Shown: positions 43,637 to 53,311 of the stretch, one piece after another
Position numbering within the stretch: the first letter of the stretch is position 1
Layout: each line of letters opens with the position of its first letter
NCBI GenBank assembly: GCA_026129545.1
Contig: JAHCHX010000004.1
Location: forward strand, 232,740-296,739
DNA length: 64,000 nt
Direction of reading: 5' to 3'
Origin: Saprospiraceae bacterium
GTDB lineage: Bacteria > Bacteroidota > Bacteroidia > Chitinophagales > Saprospiraceae
Made by a program: the position numbers and the translations under genes
Notes under the pieces: generated by a model
Told to the model about the DNA's origin: nothing
Database searches by the model: none
What the model saw: the letters and a program-made list of their open reading frames with translations, nothing else

Positions 43637-43667
43637 TAAACCCTGATGAAAATGATTTGCGAAGTTG
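43637..43667 (-). promoter_or_regulatory. 31-bp shared motif, copy 2
   Basis: Partner of the motif at 42623-42653, placed 38 bp upstream of the DjlA-like start. The surrounding 43668-43840 has no recognised gene. Confidence 0.5.
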
Positions 43668-43840
43668 TCTTGATTGATAATAATGATTTCCAAGGATTTG
43701 AACAATCATTGTTTCGCAAACCACTTTCCGTTGGGAAAAAAAACTCCATTGTGTAGGTGTGGCATGACGGCTCGTGAGAATTTTAATTTGTCATTGCGCT
43801 CAAAAGCGGTCATGCCCCTCCTATTAAAAGTGCTGCAAAA

Positions 43841-45499
43841 CTAAGGCATTTCCACGGGCACAAAGCTGAACCTGTCCACATCGAAAAGTCCCAAATCCGT
43901 CATTTTAAGTTTTGGAATCACTGGCAGCGCCAAGAACGAAAGCACCATGAATGGCGCGAGCAGCGAACAGCCGTTTGCTGCCTTCACCCACGCATCCAAC
44001 TGGGCATAGTCGCGGGCCAAGTCGTAGCCATTGCGTTGGCTCATCAGACCAGCGATGGGCAGTGGCAACACTCGGGTGTCGCCAGCCCCGTCGGTGGCAC
44101 AAATGCCTCCTTGCGCTCCCACGATGGCGTTCACGGCTTCCGCCAACGCGGCATCGTCGGTGCCGACCGCGACGATATTGTGCGAGTCGTGCGCCACGCT
44201 CGATGCGAGCGCCCCTTGCCGCAATCCGAAGCCTCGCACCAAACCGATGGCAGGCGGCGCGTCGGGTGCGTAGCGGTTGGTCACGCTGATTTTTAGCAGG
44301 TCGCGGCTACTGTCGGCCAGCACCCGTCCATCCGCGGCGGGCATCTGTTCCGAGGCAGCGCCTGTCACTATCTGGCCGTCGTGGGCTTCGATGATGCGGC
44401 AGTTGGCCCAACCCGTTCGGGAGGAGGTTTGAAGTTGGAAATCGGCAGCCTTTTTGAGTTTTGCCAAAAAATAATTGGGTGCGTTGGCGGGCAAGTAGGG
44501 TAGTAGGGTTTGTCCGTTTTCTGCCACCTTGCTGCCGTTGAGCCAGGTCTCCAACACGCGAAACGTGTTCAGGTCTGTCACTCGGATGAAATCTGCCGGC
44601 TCGCCCTCGCGCAACAATCCCACTGGCAGGCGGTAGTGCTCGACGGGGTTGACGCAGGCGGCGGTGAGTGTGTCGAACAAGTCGCAACCGTTGCCAATGG
44701 CGCGTGCGGCCAGCTCGTTGATGTGGCCGCGCACGAGGTCGTCGGGGTGTTTGTCGTCGCTACAAAACATGATTTGGGTAGGGAAAACTTTCAATAGCGG
44801 CCAAAGTGCTTCAAAATTTCGGGCGGCGCTTCCTTCCCGAATCAGGATTTTCACCCCCATTCGGGCTTTTTCCAAACCCTCCTCATAGGTGAAGCACTCG
44901 TGGTCGGTTGAGATGCCAGCGGCGAAGTAGCGGCGGGCATCGTCGCCGCGCAAACCGGGTGCGTGGCCATCCACGGGTTTGCCCAAGCGTTGGGCGGCAG
45001 CTATTTTTGCCAAACAGGCGGCATCGCCCTGCAACACGCCGGGGAAATTCATCATTTCCGAGAGATAGCCAATGGCGGTGTGCTGCAAGAGCTGTTCCAC
45101 TTGCTCCGTTTTCAGGGTGGCCCCCGCGGTCTCAAAGGTCGTGGCTGGGACGCACGACGGCGCGCCAAAGCAAAACTTGAATGGCACTCGCGCCGCATCG
45201 TCGAGCATATACGTCACGCCATCCATGCCCAACACGTTGGCAATCTCGTGTGGGTCCGACACGGTGGCTACCGTGCCATGCACGACGGCCAACCGCGCAA
45301 ATTCGGATGGTGGCAACATGCTGCTTTCGATGTGGACGTGGGCATCCACGAACCCTGGCAGCAAATAGCCGGACGTGGCGGGTGCGTCGCTGATTTCTCG
45401 GATACGGCTGATGCGACTGCCTTCTATCGTGATGGCTGCCGGATAGATGCGGCGTTGTCGCAGGTCAACCAATTGAGCCGAAATCGTCGTCATGGACAT
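43841..45499 (-). CDS. ade: Adenine deaminase
   Basis: 552 residues from ATG 45499 (a second ATG 6 bp later is equal). The amidohydrolase metal site is FVDAHVHIESSM (HxH). It also has HGTVATVSDPHEIANVLG, CFGAPSCVPATTFE and SDDKHPDDLVRGHINEL, which belong to the AdeC/Ade family with its C-terminal adenine-deaminase domain (AHDSHNIVAVGTDD). It converts adenine to hypoxanthine in purine salvage. Length fits (~550-590). Not next to other purine genes. Confidence 0.95.
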   Translation of the reverse strand: MSMTTISAQLVDLRQRRIYPAAITIEGSRISRIREISDAPATSGYLLPGFVDAHVHIESSMLPPSEFARLAVVHGTVATVSDPHEIANVLGMDGVTYMLDDAARVPFKFCFGAPSCVPATTFETAGATLKTEQVEQLLQHTAIGYLSEMMNFPGVLQGDAACLAKIAAAQRLGKPVDGHAPGLRGDDARRYFAAGISTDHECFTYEEGLEKARMGVKILIREGSAARNFEALWPLLKVFPTQIMFCSDDKHPDDLVRGHINELAARAIGNGCDLFDTLTAACVNPVEHYRLPVGLLREGEPADFIRVTDLNTFRVLETWLNGSKVAENGQTLLPYLPANAPNYFLAKLKKAADFQLQTSSRTGWANCRIIEAHDGQIVTGAASEQMPAADGRVLADSSRDLLKISVTNRYAPDAPPAIGLVRGFGLRQGALASSVAHDSHNIVAVGTDDAALAEAVNAIVGAQGGICATDGAGDTRVLPLPIAGLMSQRNGYDLARDYAQLDAWVKAANGCSLLAPFMVLSFLALPVIPKLKMTDLGLFDVDRFSFVPVEMP

Positions 45500-45637
45500 G
45501 TGTTTGGGTAAAAAGGACTGTAAAAACTATGGTACTGGCACATTTTCATATTCTCAGACTGGCACATTATCCCTAAGTGCTTCGCCAAAATTAAGCAAAT
45601 CTATTTTTGACACAAACAATTGGCTCCCAATGCATAT

Positions 45638-45657
45638 GGCGGATTTGCAAATCCGCC
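45638..45657 (-). terminator. Perfect 20-bp palindrome after the hybrid kinase
   Basis: GGCGGATTTGCAAATCCGCC is its own inverse. It lies 8 bp from the kinase stop codon at 45665. Elements of this form recur in Bacteroidota genomes as terminators or REP-type repeats. Confidence 0.6.
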
Positions 45658-45664
45658 GTACTGC

Positions 45665-47779
45665 TCATATTTTGAAGGTTTTATCAAAAAGCACGCAGGA
45701 GTGGCGAATTTCTTTCATCAGTTGCTCGATGGTTTCCACCATTGTTTGGGGGGCAGTTCCTTCGAGCAGACGTGCTTCCACGCGGGTTGCCAATTCGGCG
45801 GTTTGCGGCAGGCCAATCATTTTGAGTTGGGGTTTCAGGGTGTGCACGACGCGGCGGAGTGCCTCGCGGTCGTCGGTTCGGAGGGCGGCCTCGATTTTGG
45901 GCAGGCTTGTCTGTGCCGATGCCAAATAGAGGCCAATGTATTTTTGGATTCGGTTGTGGTCGCCGCCCGTCATTTGTTCGAGAAACGTCAAGGCGTGAGT
46001 GTGTGCGCTGGGCGGGGTTGAGGTCGTGGCAGGGGCGGAGCTTATGCCTGCCTCGTCACTCCCTTGGCGGTTCGATGTGACTTTGTGCAATGCTTCCATC
46101 AATTCGCTTTCGCGGAAGGGCTTGGGCACCACGACGTTCATGCCTGCGGCTTCGCATTGCTGAATTTCGGCTTTTGTGACGGAAGCGGTGAACGCGACGA
46201 TGGGTAGCGCATGGAGGGGCGGCGGCAAGGCGCGAATAGCGCGGGTGGCCTCGAGGCCGTCCATTTCCGGCATATTCACATCCATCAGAACGAGGTCGAA
46301 GGTGCCTGTTTTTACTTTTTCAAGTGCTTCAAGGCCGTTGTGGGCCAGTTCTATGGTGGCATCGGGCAGCATCAGTTCGAGGGTTTCTACGGCTACCACG
46401 CGGTTGTATTCGTTGTCTTCAGCCACCAAAATGCGCAAGCCTTCGAGTGTTTTCCGATGAACGGGTGTCGCGGTGGTTTCTTCTTTTTGCAAATAGGTTT
46501 TTTCGCTGATAGGCAGTCTTAGGTCGAAACTAAAAACGGAGCCTTGTCCCGGTGCGCTTTGCACTTCGATGTGGCCGCCAAAGAGTTCCACGAGTTGTTT
46601 TGAAATGGCCAAGCCAAGCCCGGTGCCTCCGTAGCGGCGGGTGGTGTCGTCGGCGGCTTGGCGAAAGCGTTCAAAGACGGCAGCCGTTTGCGCGGGGGTC
46701 ATGCCCACGCCCGTGTCGCGCACCTCGAATCGCAGCCGACAGGCGCCAGCTTCTTTTTTAAGCAGTCGAACATCAAGTCGCACGCTGCCTTGCTCGGTGA
46801 ATTTTACGGCGTTCCCTGTGAGGTTGAGCAGGATTTGTTGCAGGCGGACGGGGTCGCCGATGAGCGCGGGCGGGACATCGGGCGCGCAGATGGCCTCGAA
46901 CGCCAGCCCTTTTTCTGCCGCGCGAAAGCGCAAGGTGTTGGCCACCTGCTCCACCACGTGCGTCGGGCTGAAGTCTGTGTGTTCGAGTTCCATGCGTCCG
47001 GCTTCTATCTTGGAGATGTCGAGGATGTCGTTGAGGATGACTAGCAGTGCCTGGGATGCGTGGCGAATGCTGTCGAGGTATTTGAGTTGGTCGGGTCGTG
47101 GTTTTTTTTGCAGGAGGATGTTGGTCATGCCGAGCACGGCGTTCATCGGTGTGCGGATTTCGTGGCTCATGTTGGCGAGGAATTGTTGTTCGAATCGCTC
47201 GCTTTGCTCGGCGCGTTGCCGCTGGTATTCGGCTTCTTGTTTTTCGGCTTCGGCTTTGGCGCGAAGCAGTTCGGCCTCTTCTTTTTGCTGCATGAGTTGG
47301 GCGGTTCGCTCGTCCACGAGGCGAGTGAGCTCTTCTTCGCGGCGGCGCAGTTCTTCCACCACGCGGTCGGTCTGGTAGCGCAGGCGTTGGGTGAGGGTGC
47401 CGACGATTTTGCGGAGCACATCGGGGTCGTTGCGGAGCACTTGGAAAAACACGTCGCGTCCGACGACGGCAAGCGTGGTGGGTTCGGTGGCTGTCACCGA
47501 CATGGAGCGGGGGCCTTCGTCGAGGAGGGCGAGCTCGCCGAAGCAGGTGCCTTCCGGCATCATGGCGACGGTGTAGTCCTCGTCGTGGACTTTCACGCGG
47601 CCTTGCAGGATGAGGTAGAGCGAGTGGCCCGGTTCGTTTTTGTGAAAGACGACGGCATCGGTGGAGAAGTGCTCAATGAGGCTTTCTGCCGCCAATTGTT
47701 CCAAGATGGCGGGGGGGACGCTGCTGAGGAGGTCCATCCGGCTGAACTGGGTGGCAAGTGCGGTGGGTGCGGGTTTCAT
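45665..47779 (-). CDS. Hybrid histidine kinase with cyclic-nucleotide-binding domain
   Basis: 704 residues, no transmembrane helix. Domains in order: a cNMP-binding/Crp-like domain (~20-125) with the phosphate-binding cassette FGELALLDEGPRSMSV; a coiled coil (135-195); HisKA with His206 in MSHEIRTPMNAVLG; HATPase (~265-425) with N323 and DTGVGM, GGTGLGLAISK; a receiver (~448-565) with phospho-acceptor Asp500 in LVLMDVNMPEMDG; and a C-terminal Hpt domain (~600-704) with His646 in VVHTLKPQLKMIG. It is cytoplasmic, so it probably senses cAMP made in the cell. Directly upstream lies an adenylate cyclase gene, 94 bp from its start, same strand. Confidence 0.95.
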   Translation of the reverse strand: MKPAPTALATQFSRMDLLSSVPPAILEQLAAESLIEHFSTDAVVFHKNEPGHSLYLILQGRVKVHDEDYTVAMMPEGTCFGELALLDEGPRSMSVTATEPTTLAVVGRDVFFQVLRNDPDVLRKIVGTLTQRLRYQTDRVVEELRRREEELTRLVDERTAQLMQQKEEAELLRAKAEAEKQEAEYQRQRAEQSERFEQQFLANMSHEIRTPMNAVLGMTNILLQKKPRPDQLKYLDSIRHASQALLVILNDILDISKIEAGRMELEHTDFSPTHVVEQVANTLRFRAAEKGLAFEAICAPDVPPALIGDPVRLQQILLNLTGNAVKFTEQGSVRLDVRLLKKEAGACRLRFEVRDTGVGMTPAQTAAVFERFRQAADDTTRRYGGTGLGLAISKQLVELFGGHIEVQSAPGQGSVFSFDLRLPISEKTYLQKEETTATPVHRKTLEGLRILVAEDNEYNRVVAVETLELMLPDATIELAHNGLEALEKVKTGTFDLVLMDVNMPEMDGLEATRAIRALPPPLHALPIVAFTASVTKAEIQQCEAAGMNVVVPKPFRESELMEALHKVTSNRQGSDEAGISSAPATTSTPPSAHTHALTFLEQMTGGDHNRIQKYIGLYLASAQTSLPKIEAALRTDDREALRRVVHTLKPQLKMIGLPQTAELATRVEARLLEGTAPQTMVETIEQLMKEIRHSCVLFDKTFKI

Positions 47780-47873
47780 GCGAGGCCAAAAATAAGTCAG
47801 GATTTCTCATTTGTATTTTTGGAGGCTGCGAAAAGCAGATATAGGCTCGTCAGGTGCGGGGTTTCCTCAAATT

Positions 47874-50201
47874 TCATGATTCCACAAAATACATCTCCAC
47901 CAACCCTTTGTTGTACACCTGCTTTTTCCCGCGCGGCGTGACTTTGAACAAGTGTTTCACGGCCTCGGCGGTGGCTTTTGATATGTTGATGCGACCGGGC
48001 TCGCCGTGTTCTTCCAAGCGTGCGGCGAGGTTGACGGCATCGCCCCAGATGTCGTAGGCGAATTTGTTTTTGCCGATGACGCCTGCCACGACGGGGCCTG
48101 TGTGGATGCCGATGCGCATTTCGCGGAATATGGCTCTTGCGTGTTCGCGGTTGCGGCGGGCGAGCCAGCTCGTCATCTCTAGGGCGGCTTTCACGGCATC
48201 TTGTGGATGGGTGTCGTTTGGCACGGGCAGGCCGCCTGCGCACATGTAGGCATCGCCGATGGTCTTGATTTTTTCGAGGCCGTGTTTGTCGCAGATTTCA
48301 TCGAAAGCGAGGAAGCACTCGTCTAGTTCTTCAATCAGCTCATCGGGCGAGAGCTGGGCGGACAGGCGGGTAAAATTGACAAAATCGGTGAACAGCACGG
48401 TGGCGGATTCGTAGTGTCGCGGCGTGGCGTAGCCGCTGGTTTTGAGTTCGCGTGCCACTTCGTCGGGCAGGATGTTGAGCAGCAGTTGGTCGCTTTTGCT
48501 GCGTTCGGTGGCAATCTCTTTGTTCTGGGCTTGTATCTGTTGGTTTTGCTCGTTGAGTTGTCGGTTGGTGCGGCGTGCGTAGAGCCAGCTGGCTCCCAAT
48601 ATGCCCAAGATGGCGAAGAGCATGAACCCGATGCTGTAAGCAAACTGCCGGAAATCGGCTTGCTGGCGGCGTTGGTATTCGGCTTCTCGCTGCGCTCGCT
48701 CCAGCTCTTGTGCGCGGCTGGTGCTGTCGGCCAAGCGGTTGGCTCGCTCGATGGCTTCTTGGCGGCGCATGTCGGCGATGAGGTTGTTTTGGTTGAGCAC
48801 GTCGAGGCGTTGGGCGGCGAGGCGGAGCTCTTGTTGGGCGCGGAGGGCTTCGAGGGTTTTTTGGCGGATGTTGGCTTCGTCCACCTCTTTCTGTTTTTGC
48901 AAAAGGAGCACTTCGTCGCGTTTGCGCTGCGCGTCGAGGGCGAGGTTTTCGTTGAGCAGTCGGAGTTTGTCTTGTTCGTAGAGCGATTGTTGTAGTTCGA
49001 GTTCCTTGAAGTTTTGCCGGGCGATGAGGTATTTGATTTGGGCTTCGGCGGCGGCGAGCAAGCCGCGCTGTTGTTCTATGCGTTGCTGGCGCGTGCGGTC
49101 TTCGGTACGAATGGTGTCGAGTTGGGTGAGGTAGTTTCGGTAGTAATCGAAGGCTTTTTCGAAGTCGTAGAGTTGGTGGTGTATTTCGGCGGCGGTTTCG
49201 TAGGCGTTGGCCAATGTTTGGCGTTGTTTGGTTTGTTGGGCGTATTTGATGGCCAGTTCGGTGTGGGTGAGCGCGTTGTAGAAGTCGTTGTCGCTGAAAT
49301 AGACGCCGGCCACGAGGTGTTCGAGATTGGCGAGGGCTGCCCAGTCTTGTCTGGCAAACAGGATGTCACGGGCTTTGAGGAGGTATTCGATGCCGCGTCG
49401 GGTTTCGCCTGTGTTGTGGAGTGTCACGCCGAGGTTGGCATACATGACTTCGGGGTAGTCGCAGGGGATGTAGATGCACTGGAGCTCGGCTTTTCGGAAG
49501 TATTCGAGGGCTTTGGCATAGTCGCGGTCGCGGACGTATTGGCGGCCAAGGTTGTTGTAGAGGAGCGATTTTTCTTGTGCGGTGCCCCAAGTCTCGATGA
49601 TGCGCTCTATGGCGGAGTAGTAGTAGATGCTTTTGCCGGAGTCGCCGCGTTGGTCGTAGGCGTTGGCGAGTTTTTGATAGATATGCACGAGGCGGGGGTT
49701 GTTGCCGTCGTATTTGAATTTGATGATGAGTTGTTTGTAGTAGTGTTCGGCTGTGTCGAATATGGCTTCGTGGAGGGCTGCGTCGGCGAGTTTTTCCATC
49801 GTCTCGAAGTCCTGCGGGGTGTCTTTGAGCACTTCGCCGTAGTAGCGGAGCGCGTGTTTGTGGAGGTTTTCGCGCAGGAAGATGTCGCCAAGCGCACGAT
49901 TGACGATGGGCAGGGAGGGGCTGCCCGGTTGGAGTTTGGATTCGGCCTCCAAGAGATGTTGGAGGGCGGCTTCGGTTTTGCCGGTTTTGTCGCAGAGGTC
50001 GCCCAGAAAAATGGAGGCTCTCACGATGCCGTCGTTGTAGGACAAGTCGCGGGCGATTTTGAGGCTTTGGCTGGCCCACGTTTCGCGTTCGGCATGCTCG
50101 GTGGCTTGTCTGGCTCTGTCCAGCAGTTTGTCGGCCTCGAAGGTGCTGTGTCCTGAGGGGTCGGCGGTTGGCTGGCTGTGGAGGGTGGCGAACGCCAGCA
50201 A
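47874..50201 (-). CDS. TPR-adenylate cyclase, class III
   Basis: About 775 residues from TTG 50201. A signal-like or membrane N-terminus seems to begin further upstream (IKNLALIFHLLLLAFATLHS) without an ATG in frame. Domains: TPR repeats (about 35-360), a long coiled coil, one transmembrane helix (FAYSIGFMLFAILGILGASWLYA), a short coiled coil, and a class III nucleotidyl cyclase (~590-760) with the two metal Asp in LFTDFVNFT and KIKTIGDAYM. The substrate-selecting Lys (EKIKT) and Asp (FAYDIWGDAVN) predict ATP rather than GTP. The cyclase lies inside the cell, the TPRs outside. It would feed the kinase gene that follows. Confidence 0.92.
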   Translation of the reverse strand: MLAFATLHSQPTADPSGHSTFEADKLLDRARQATEHAERETWASQSLKIARDLSYNDGIVRASIFLGDLCDKTGKTEAALQHLLEAESKLQPGSPSLPIVNRALGDIFLRENLHKHALRYYGEVLKDTPQDFETMEKLADAALHEAIFDTAEHYYKQLIIKFKYDGNNPRLVHIYQKLANAYDQRGDSGKSIYYYSAIERIIETWGTAQEKSLLYNNLGRQYVRDRDYAKALEYFRKAELQCIYIPCDYPEVMYANLGVTLHNTGETRRGIEYLLKARDILFARQDWAALANLEHLVAGVYFSDNDFYNALTHTELAIKYAQQTKQRQTLANAYETAAEIHHQLYDFEKAFDYYRNYLTQLDTIRTEDRTRQQRIEQQRGLLAAAEAQIKYLIARQNFKELELQQSLYEQDKLRLLNENLALDAQRKRDEVLLLQKQKEVDEANIRQKTLEALRAQQELRLAAQRLDVLNQNNLIADMRRQEAIERANRLADSTSRAQELERAQREAEYQRRQQADFRQFAYSIGFMLFAILGILGASWLYARRTNRQLNEQNQQIQAQNKEIATERSKSDQLLLNILPDEVARELKTSGYATPRHYESATVLFTDFVNFTRLSAQLSPDELIEELDECFLAFDEICDKHGLEKIKTIGDAYMCAGGLPVPNDTHPQDAVKAALEMTSWLARRNREHARAIFREMRIGIHTGPVVAGVIGKNKFAYDIWGDAVNLAARLEEHGEPGRINISKATAEAVKHLFKVTPRGKKQVYNKGLVEMYFVES

Positions 50202-50320
50202 CAGGAGGTGGAATATGAGGGCGAGGTTTTTGATTTTGAACGATGATTTTGATGAATGCGAAGAACCGATTTTTTTGACAAATCCTGCATTTCAATTTAA
50301 GTGCCGCGGGAGGCGCAAGC

Positions 50321-53311
50321 TTATTCCACCACAATTTCATCCGAAAACACCCAGCTCGCATAGCCCGCGCCTTTGTGCCATTCGGGGCATTTTCCCAGCG
50401 AAACGCCGACCACCCGAACATAACGCGCTTTTTTCCCTTTCAATTCGAGGACAAAATCTTTTTGCAAAACACCCTTTTCGGTCGGTGGCACTTCACAAAC
50501 AACTTCTCCGACGGGGCTGAAATTTTGCCCGTCGCCCGAAATTTCTACCCGCATCTTGGTTGGGAAAAATACCCAAGCGTTTTCGTCTTGCATAAATCCG
50601 ACGCTTACCTTGTTGATTTGTTGGATTTTGCTCAAATCCAACACCACGTCGAGATTCGTCCCCTCGAAGCCTTGCCAGTCGCCCGTGCGGAAATCCGCGC
50701 CGCCCCTAATGCCGTCAATGAGGCCGTTGTCGCCGCGAGCGGTGTATTGGGGGGAGTAGCGGGTGTTGTAGCGGTGGAGGCTTATGTCCGAGCGGATTTC
50801 GGTGAAAAAGAAGGTGTCCAACTTGGTGTGCCGTTCTCCACGTCCGGCATAAAAAACAATCATGCCGGAGCCTTTGACGGGAATAGGCTGGGTGTAAACA
50901 GTTGATTGTTTGGATTTTGCCTTATCGGAATCGAGGGTGTAATAAATCGTCGCATTGGGAGCGAGGCAACCGAGTTCTACCATCTGTTCCCCTTTGTAGC
51001 CGCGCTCACCTTTGGCTACAAACGGCATGGGCAATGCGAGAGGCGTCGTTATCACCGAATTGGGGAAGTTCCACATCGGGTCCCTTGAAAACAACTCCTC
51101 TGCTGTGGGTATGTTGACCGTTTCAAATTCCAACAAACCGCCGGCAATCAACTCTTCGTGCGTGATGTAGGTAGATAAAGATGTGTACGATGTGCCGATT
51201 TTAGTCTCGTGTTTGGCTCTTTTTATCAAAACACCCGGCTCTAAGTTCGGAGGAAACTGAAGCACAACTGGCGGCTTCCCGTCGGCGCGAATCGTAATTT
51301 TTTGGAACCACGGCGCTCCCAACACATACTCTCCCTGGCCCGGCACAGCGGGGTAAAAACCCATGGCCGAGAACACCAGCCAAGCCGACATTTGGCCGCA
51401 ATCTTCGTTGCCAATCAAACCATCGGGACGGTTAGCATACATTTCATCCAAAATCTGCCGGACGAGTTGCTGCGTTTTCCATGGTTCCTTGACGAATGAG
51501 TACAGGTAAGCGACATGGTGACTTGGCTCGTTGCCATGCACATACTGGCCGATGAGTCCCGTGATGTCGGCCTGATTGCGCCCGGTCGTTTTGGTGCTTG
51601 CGGCGAAAAGGCTGTCCAATTGTCGGGCAAGCAAGGTTGGGGACTGCGCAAACAAATCTACCAAACCCCTGAAATCTTGCTGAACAGCAAAAAGATACTG
51701 CCACGCATTGGCTTCCGTGTAGTTGAAATTGACCTCGTAGGGGTCGAAAGGCTCGTACCACGTTGCGTTGCTTTTTGCCCTGAAAAAACGGGAAGTCGGG
51801 TCGAACAGGTTTTTATATGACTGCGCCCTCAAGTAAAACTCCTCGCTTGTCTTTTTTTCACCCACCAAACTTGCCATGCGGGCGATGCACCAATCGTCGT
51901 AAGCATACTCCAACGTTTTCGACACCGACTCTGGCTCTTTGTCAGCCGGGACATAGCCCCGCTCGCGGTAATGCTTCAGGCCGTATCGGTCGCTATTGGC
52001 GCTTTTCAACATGGCTTCCAGCAGTTTCGGATAGTCTTTTTCATCCACCAGTTTTTTCGTGACCGCGTCATAAATCACCGGAATCGCGTGGTTCCCAATC
52101 ATGCAATCCGTCTCGTTGGCCGCCAATTCCCACACCGGCAGGAGGCCACCTTGCTCGTATTGGCGCAAAAAGGTTTGGATAAAATCATTCGTGCGTTTCG
52201 GCTCCAAAATCGTGTGCAGCGGGTGCAGGGCGCGGTAAGTGTCCCACAGCGAAAAAACGGTATAGACATCGTGGGTCTCCCCTCCTTTGGAGGGGTTGGG
52301 GGAGGCTTGATGGATTTTGTTGTCGCGCCCGCGATACTGCCCGTCCGCGTCGTTCCAGATGTTGGGTGCAAGCATCGTGTGGTAGAGCGCCGTGTAAAAA
52401 ATCGTCTTTTGCTCGTTGGTGCCGCCTTCCACTTCGATTTTGGAGAGTTGGCGCTGCCATTTGGCCTGCGTTTCGGTTTTTATTTTTTCAAAATCAAAAT
52501 GAGCGCACTCGGTCTCCAAGTTCTTCCGCGCTCCCTCAATGCTCACTCCTGAAATGCCGACCGTGACCACGAGTGGCTCGCTGTCGTTGTAAAAATCGAG
52601 CAAGCCCACAATGGCCTTTCCCGTCAACGCGGGGGTGGATTCGCGGGGGTTTTTGCTCATGTCAAGGATTTTTGAGGCAAAAAACGGCCTCGAAAATCGC
52701 GCGACGAAATAGACGTGTTGTTCTTTGGCCCAAGCGTTTGAGATGCGGTAGCCTTCTATTTCGCGGTCGCTAACGCGCTTCATGTACGAATCCAGCACCT
52801 CGTCGCGGTGGCGCAAGTCAATCAGGATATGGCCGCGCTCGCGGTTGCCGGGAAAAGTGTAGCGATGCACCCCGACGCGCTCGGTGGCCGTGAGTTCTGC
52901 GAGTATTTTGTCTTTTTCGAGAAAAACAGAGTAGTAGCCCGCCTCGGCTTTTTCTTTTGATTTTTTGAATTTCGAGGCGTATTCGGCAGGTTCCAATTGT
53001 GCTCCGCCCGTAAAGGGCATGAAGAGAATGTCGCAATAATCGGCCACGCCCGTGCCGCTCAGGTGGGTGTGCGAAAAGCCGTAGATGATTGAATCTGAAT
53101 AGTGGTAGCCCGAGCAGCCGTCCCAATCCATCATGTCAATGCGCGTGTCGGGGCTGAGTTGCACGAGGCCGAAGGGGGCCGTCGCGCCGGGGTAGGTGTG
53201 GCCGTGGCCGCCCGTGCCGATGAAGGGGTTGACGTGTTTTATCTGGGCGATGGCCGCCGTCCATTGGCTGTTGGCGGCAAGCAAAATGAGCAGGAGAAGG
53301 CGCACGAACAT
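50321..53311 (-). CDS. GH92 family alpha-mannosidase-like glycoside hydrolase
   Basis: 996 residues from ATG 53311 (MFVRLLLLILLAANSQWTAAIAQ, signal peptide). The GH92 N-terminal and catalytic parts start VNPFIGTGGHGHTYPGATAPFGLVQLSPD and include GFSHTHLSGTG, WELAANETDCMIG, and GNEDCGQMSAWLVFSAMGFYP, a signature. C-terminal extras are a chitobiase-like domain (~770-850) and an F5/8-type carbohydrate-binding domain (~870-996: DFRTGDWQGFEGTNLDVVLDL, MRVEISGDGQNF). Enzymes of this family are calcium-dependent alpha-mannosidases on host or yeast glycans. No SusC/D pair is adjacent, and the sugar is not proven. Confidence 0.95.
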   Translation of the reverse strand: MFVRLLLLILLAANSQWTAAIAQIKHVNPFIGTGGHGHTYPGATAPFGLVQLSPDTRIDMMDWDGCSGYHYSDSIIYGFSHTHLSGTGVADYCDILFMPFTGGAQLEPAEYASKFKKSKEKAEAGYYSVFLEKDKILAELTATERVGVHRYTFPGNRERGHILIDLRHRDEVLDSYMKRVSDREIEGYRISNAWAKEQHVYFVARFSRPFFASKILDMSKNPRESTPALTGKAIVGLLDFYNDSEPLVVTVGISGVSIEGARKNLETECAHFDFEKIKTETQAKWQRQLSKIEVEGGTNEQKTIFYTALYHTMLAPNIWNDADGQYRGRDNKIHQASPNPSKGGETHDVYTVFSLWDTYRALHPLHTILEPKRTNDFIQTFLRQYEQGGLLPVWELAANETDCMIGNHAIPVIYDAVTKKLVDEKDYPKLLEAMLKSANSDRYGLKHYRERGYVPADKEPESVSKTLEYAYDDWCIARMASLVGEKKTSEEFYLRAQSYKNLFDPTSRFFRAKSNATWYEPFDPYEVNFNYTEANAWQYLFAVQQDFRGLVDLFAQSPTLLARQLDSLFAASTKTTGRNQADITGLIGQYVHGNEPSHHVAYLYSFVKEPWKTQQLVRQILDEMYANRPDGLIGNEDCGQMSAWLVFSAMGFYPAVPGQGEYVLGAPWFQKITIRADGKPPVVLQFPPNLEPGVLIKRAKHETKIGTSYTSLSTYITHEELIAGGLLEFETVNIPTAEELFSRDPMWNFPNSVITTPLALPMPFVAKGERGYKGEQMVELGCLAPNATIYYTLDSDKAKSKQSTVYTQPIPVKGSGMIVFYAGRGERHTKLDTFFFTEIRSDISLHRYNTRYSPQYTARGDNGLIDGIRGGADFRTGDWQGFEGTNLDVVLDLSKIQQINKVSVGFMQDENAWVFFPTKMRVEISGDGQNFSPVGEVVCEVPPTEKGVLQKDFVLELKGKKARYVRVVGVSLGKCPEWHKGAGYASWVFSDEIVVE

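Noticed and set aside
49014..50156. Open frame of 380 codons on the + strand
   Set aside because: Antisense shadow of the TPR part of the cyclase; low-complexity Val/Phe/Gly-rich translation.
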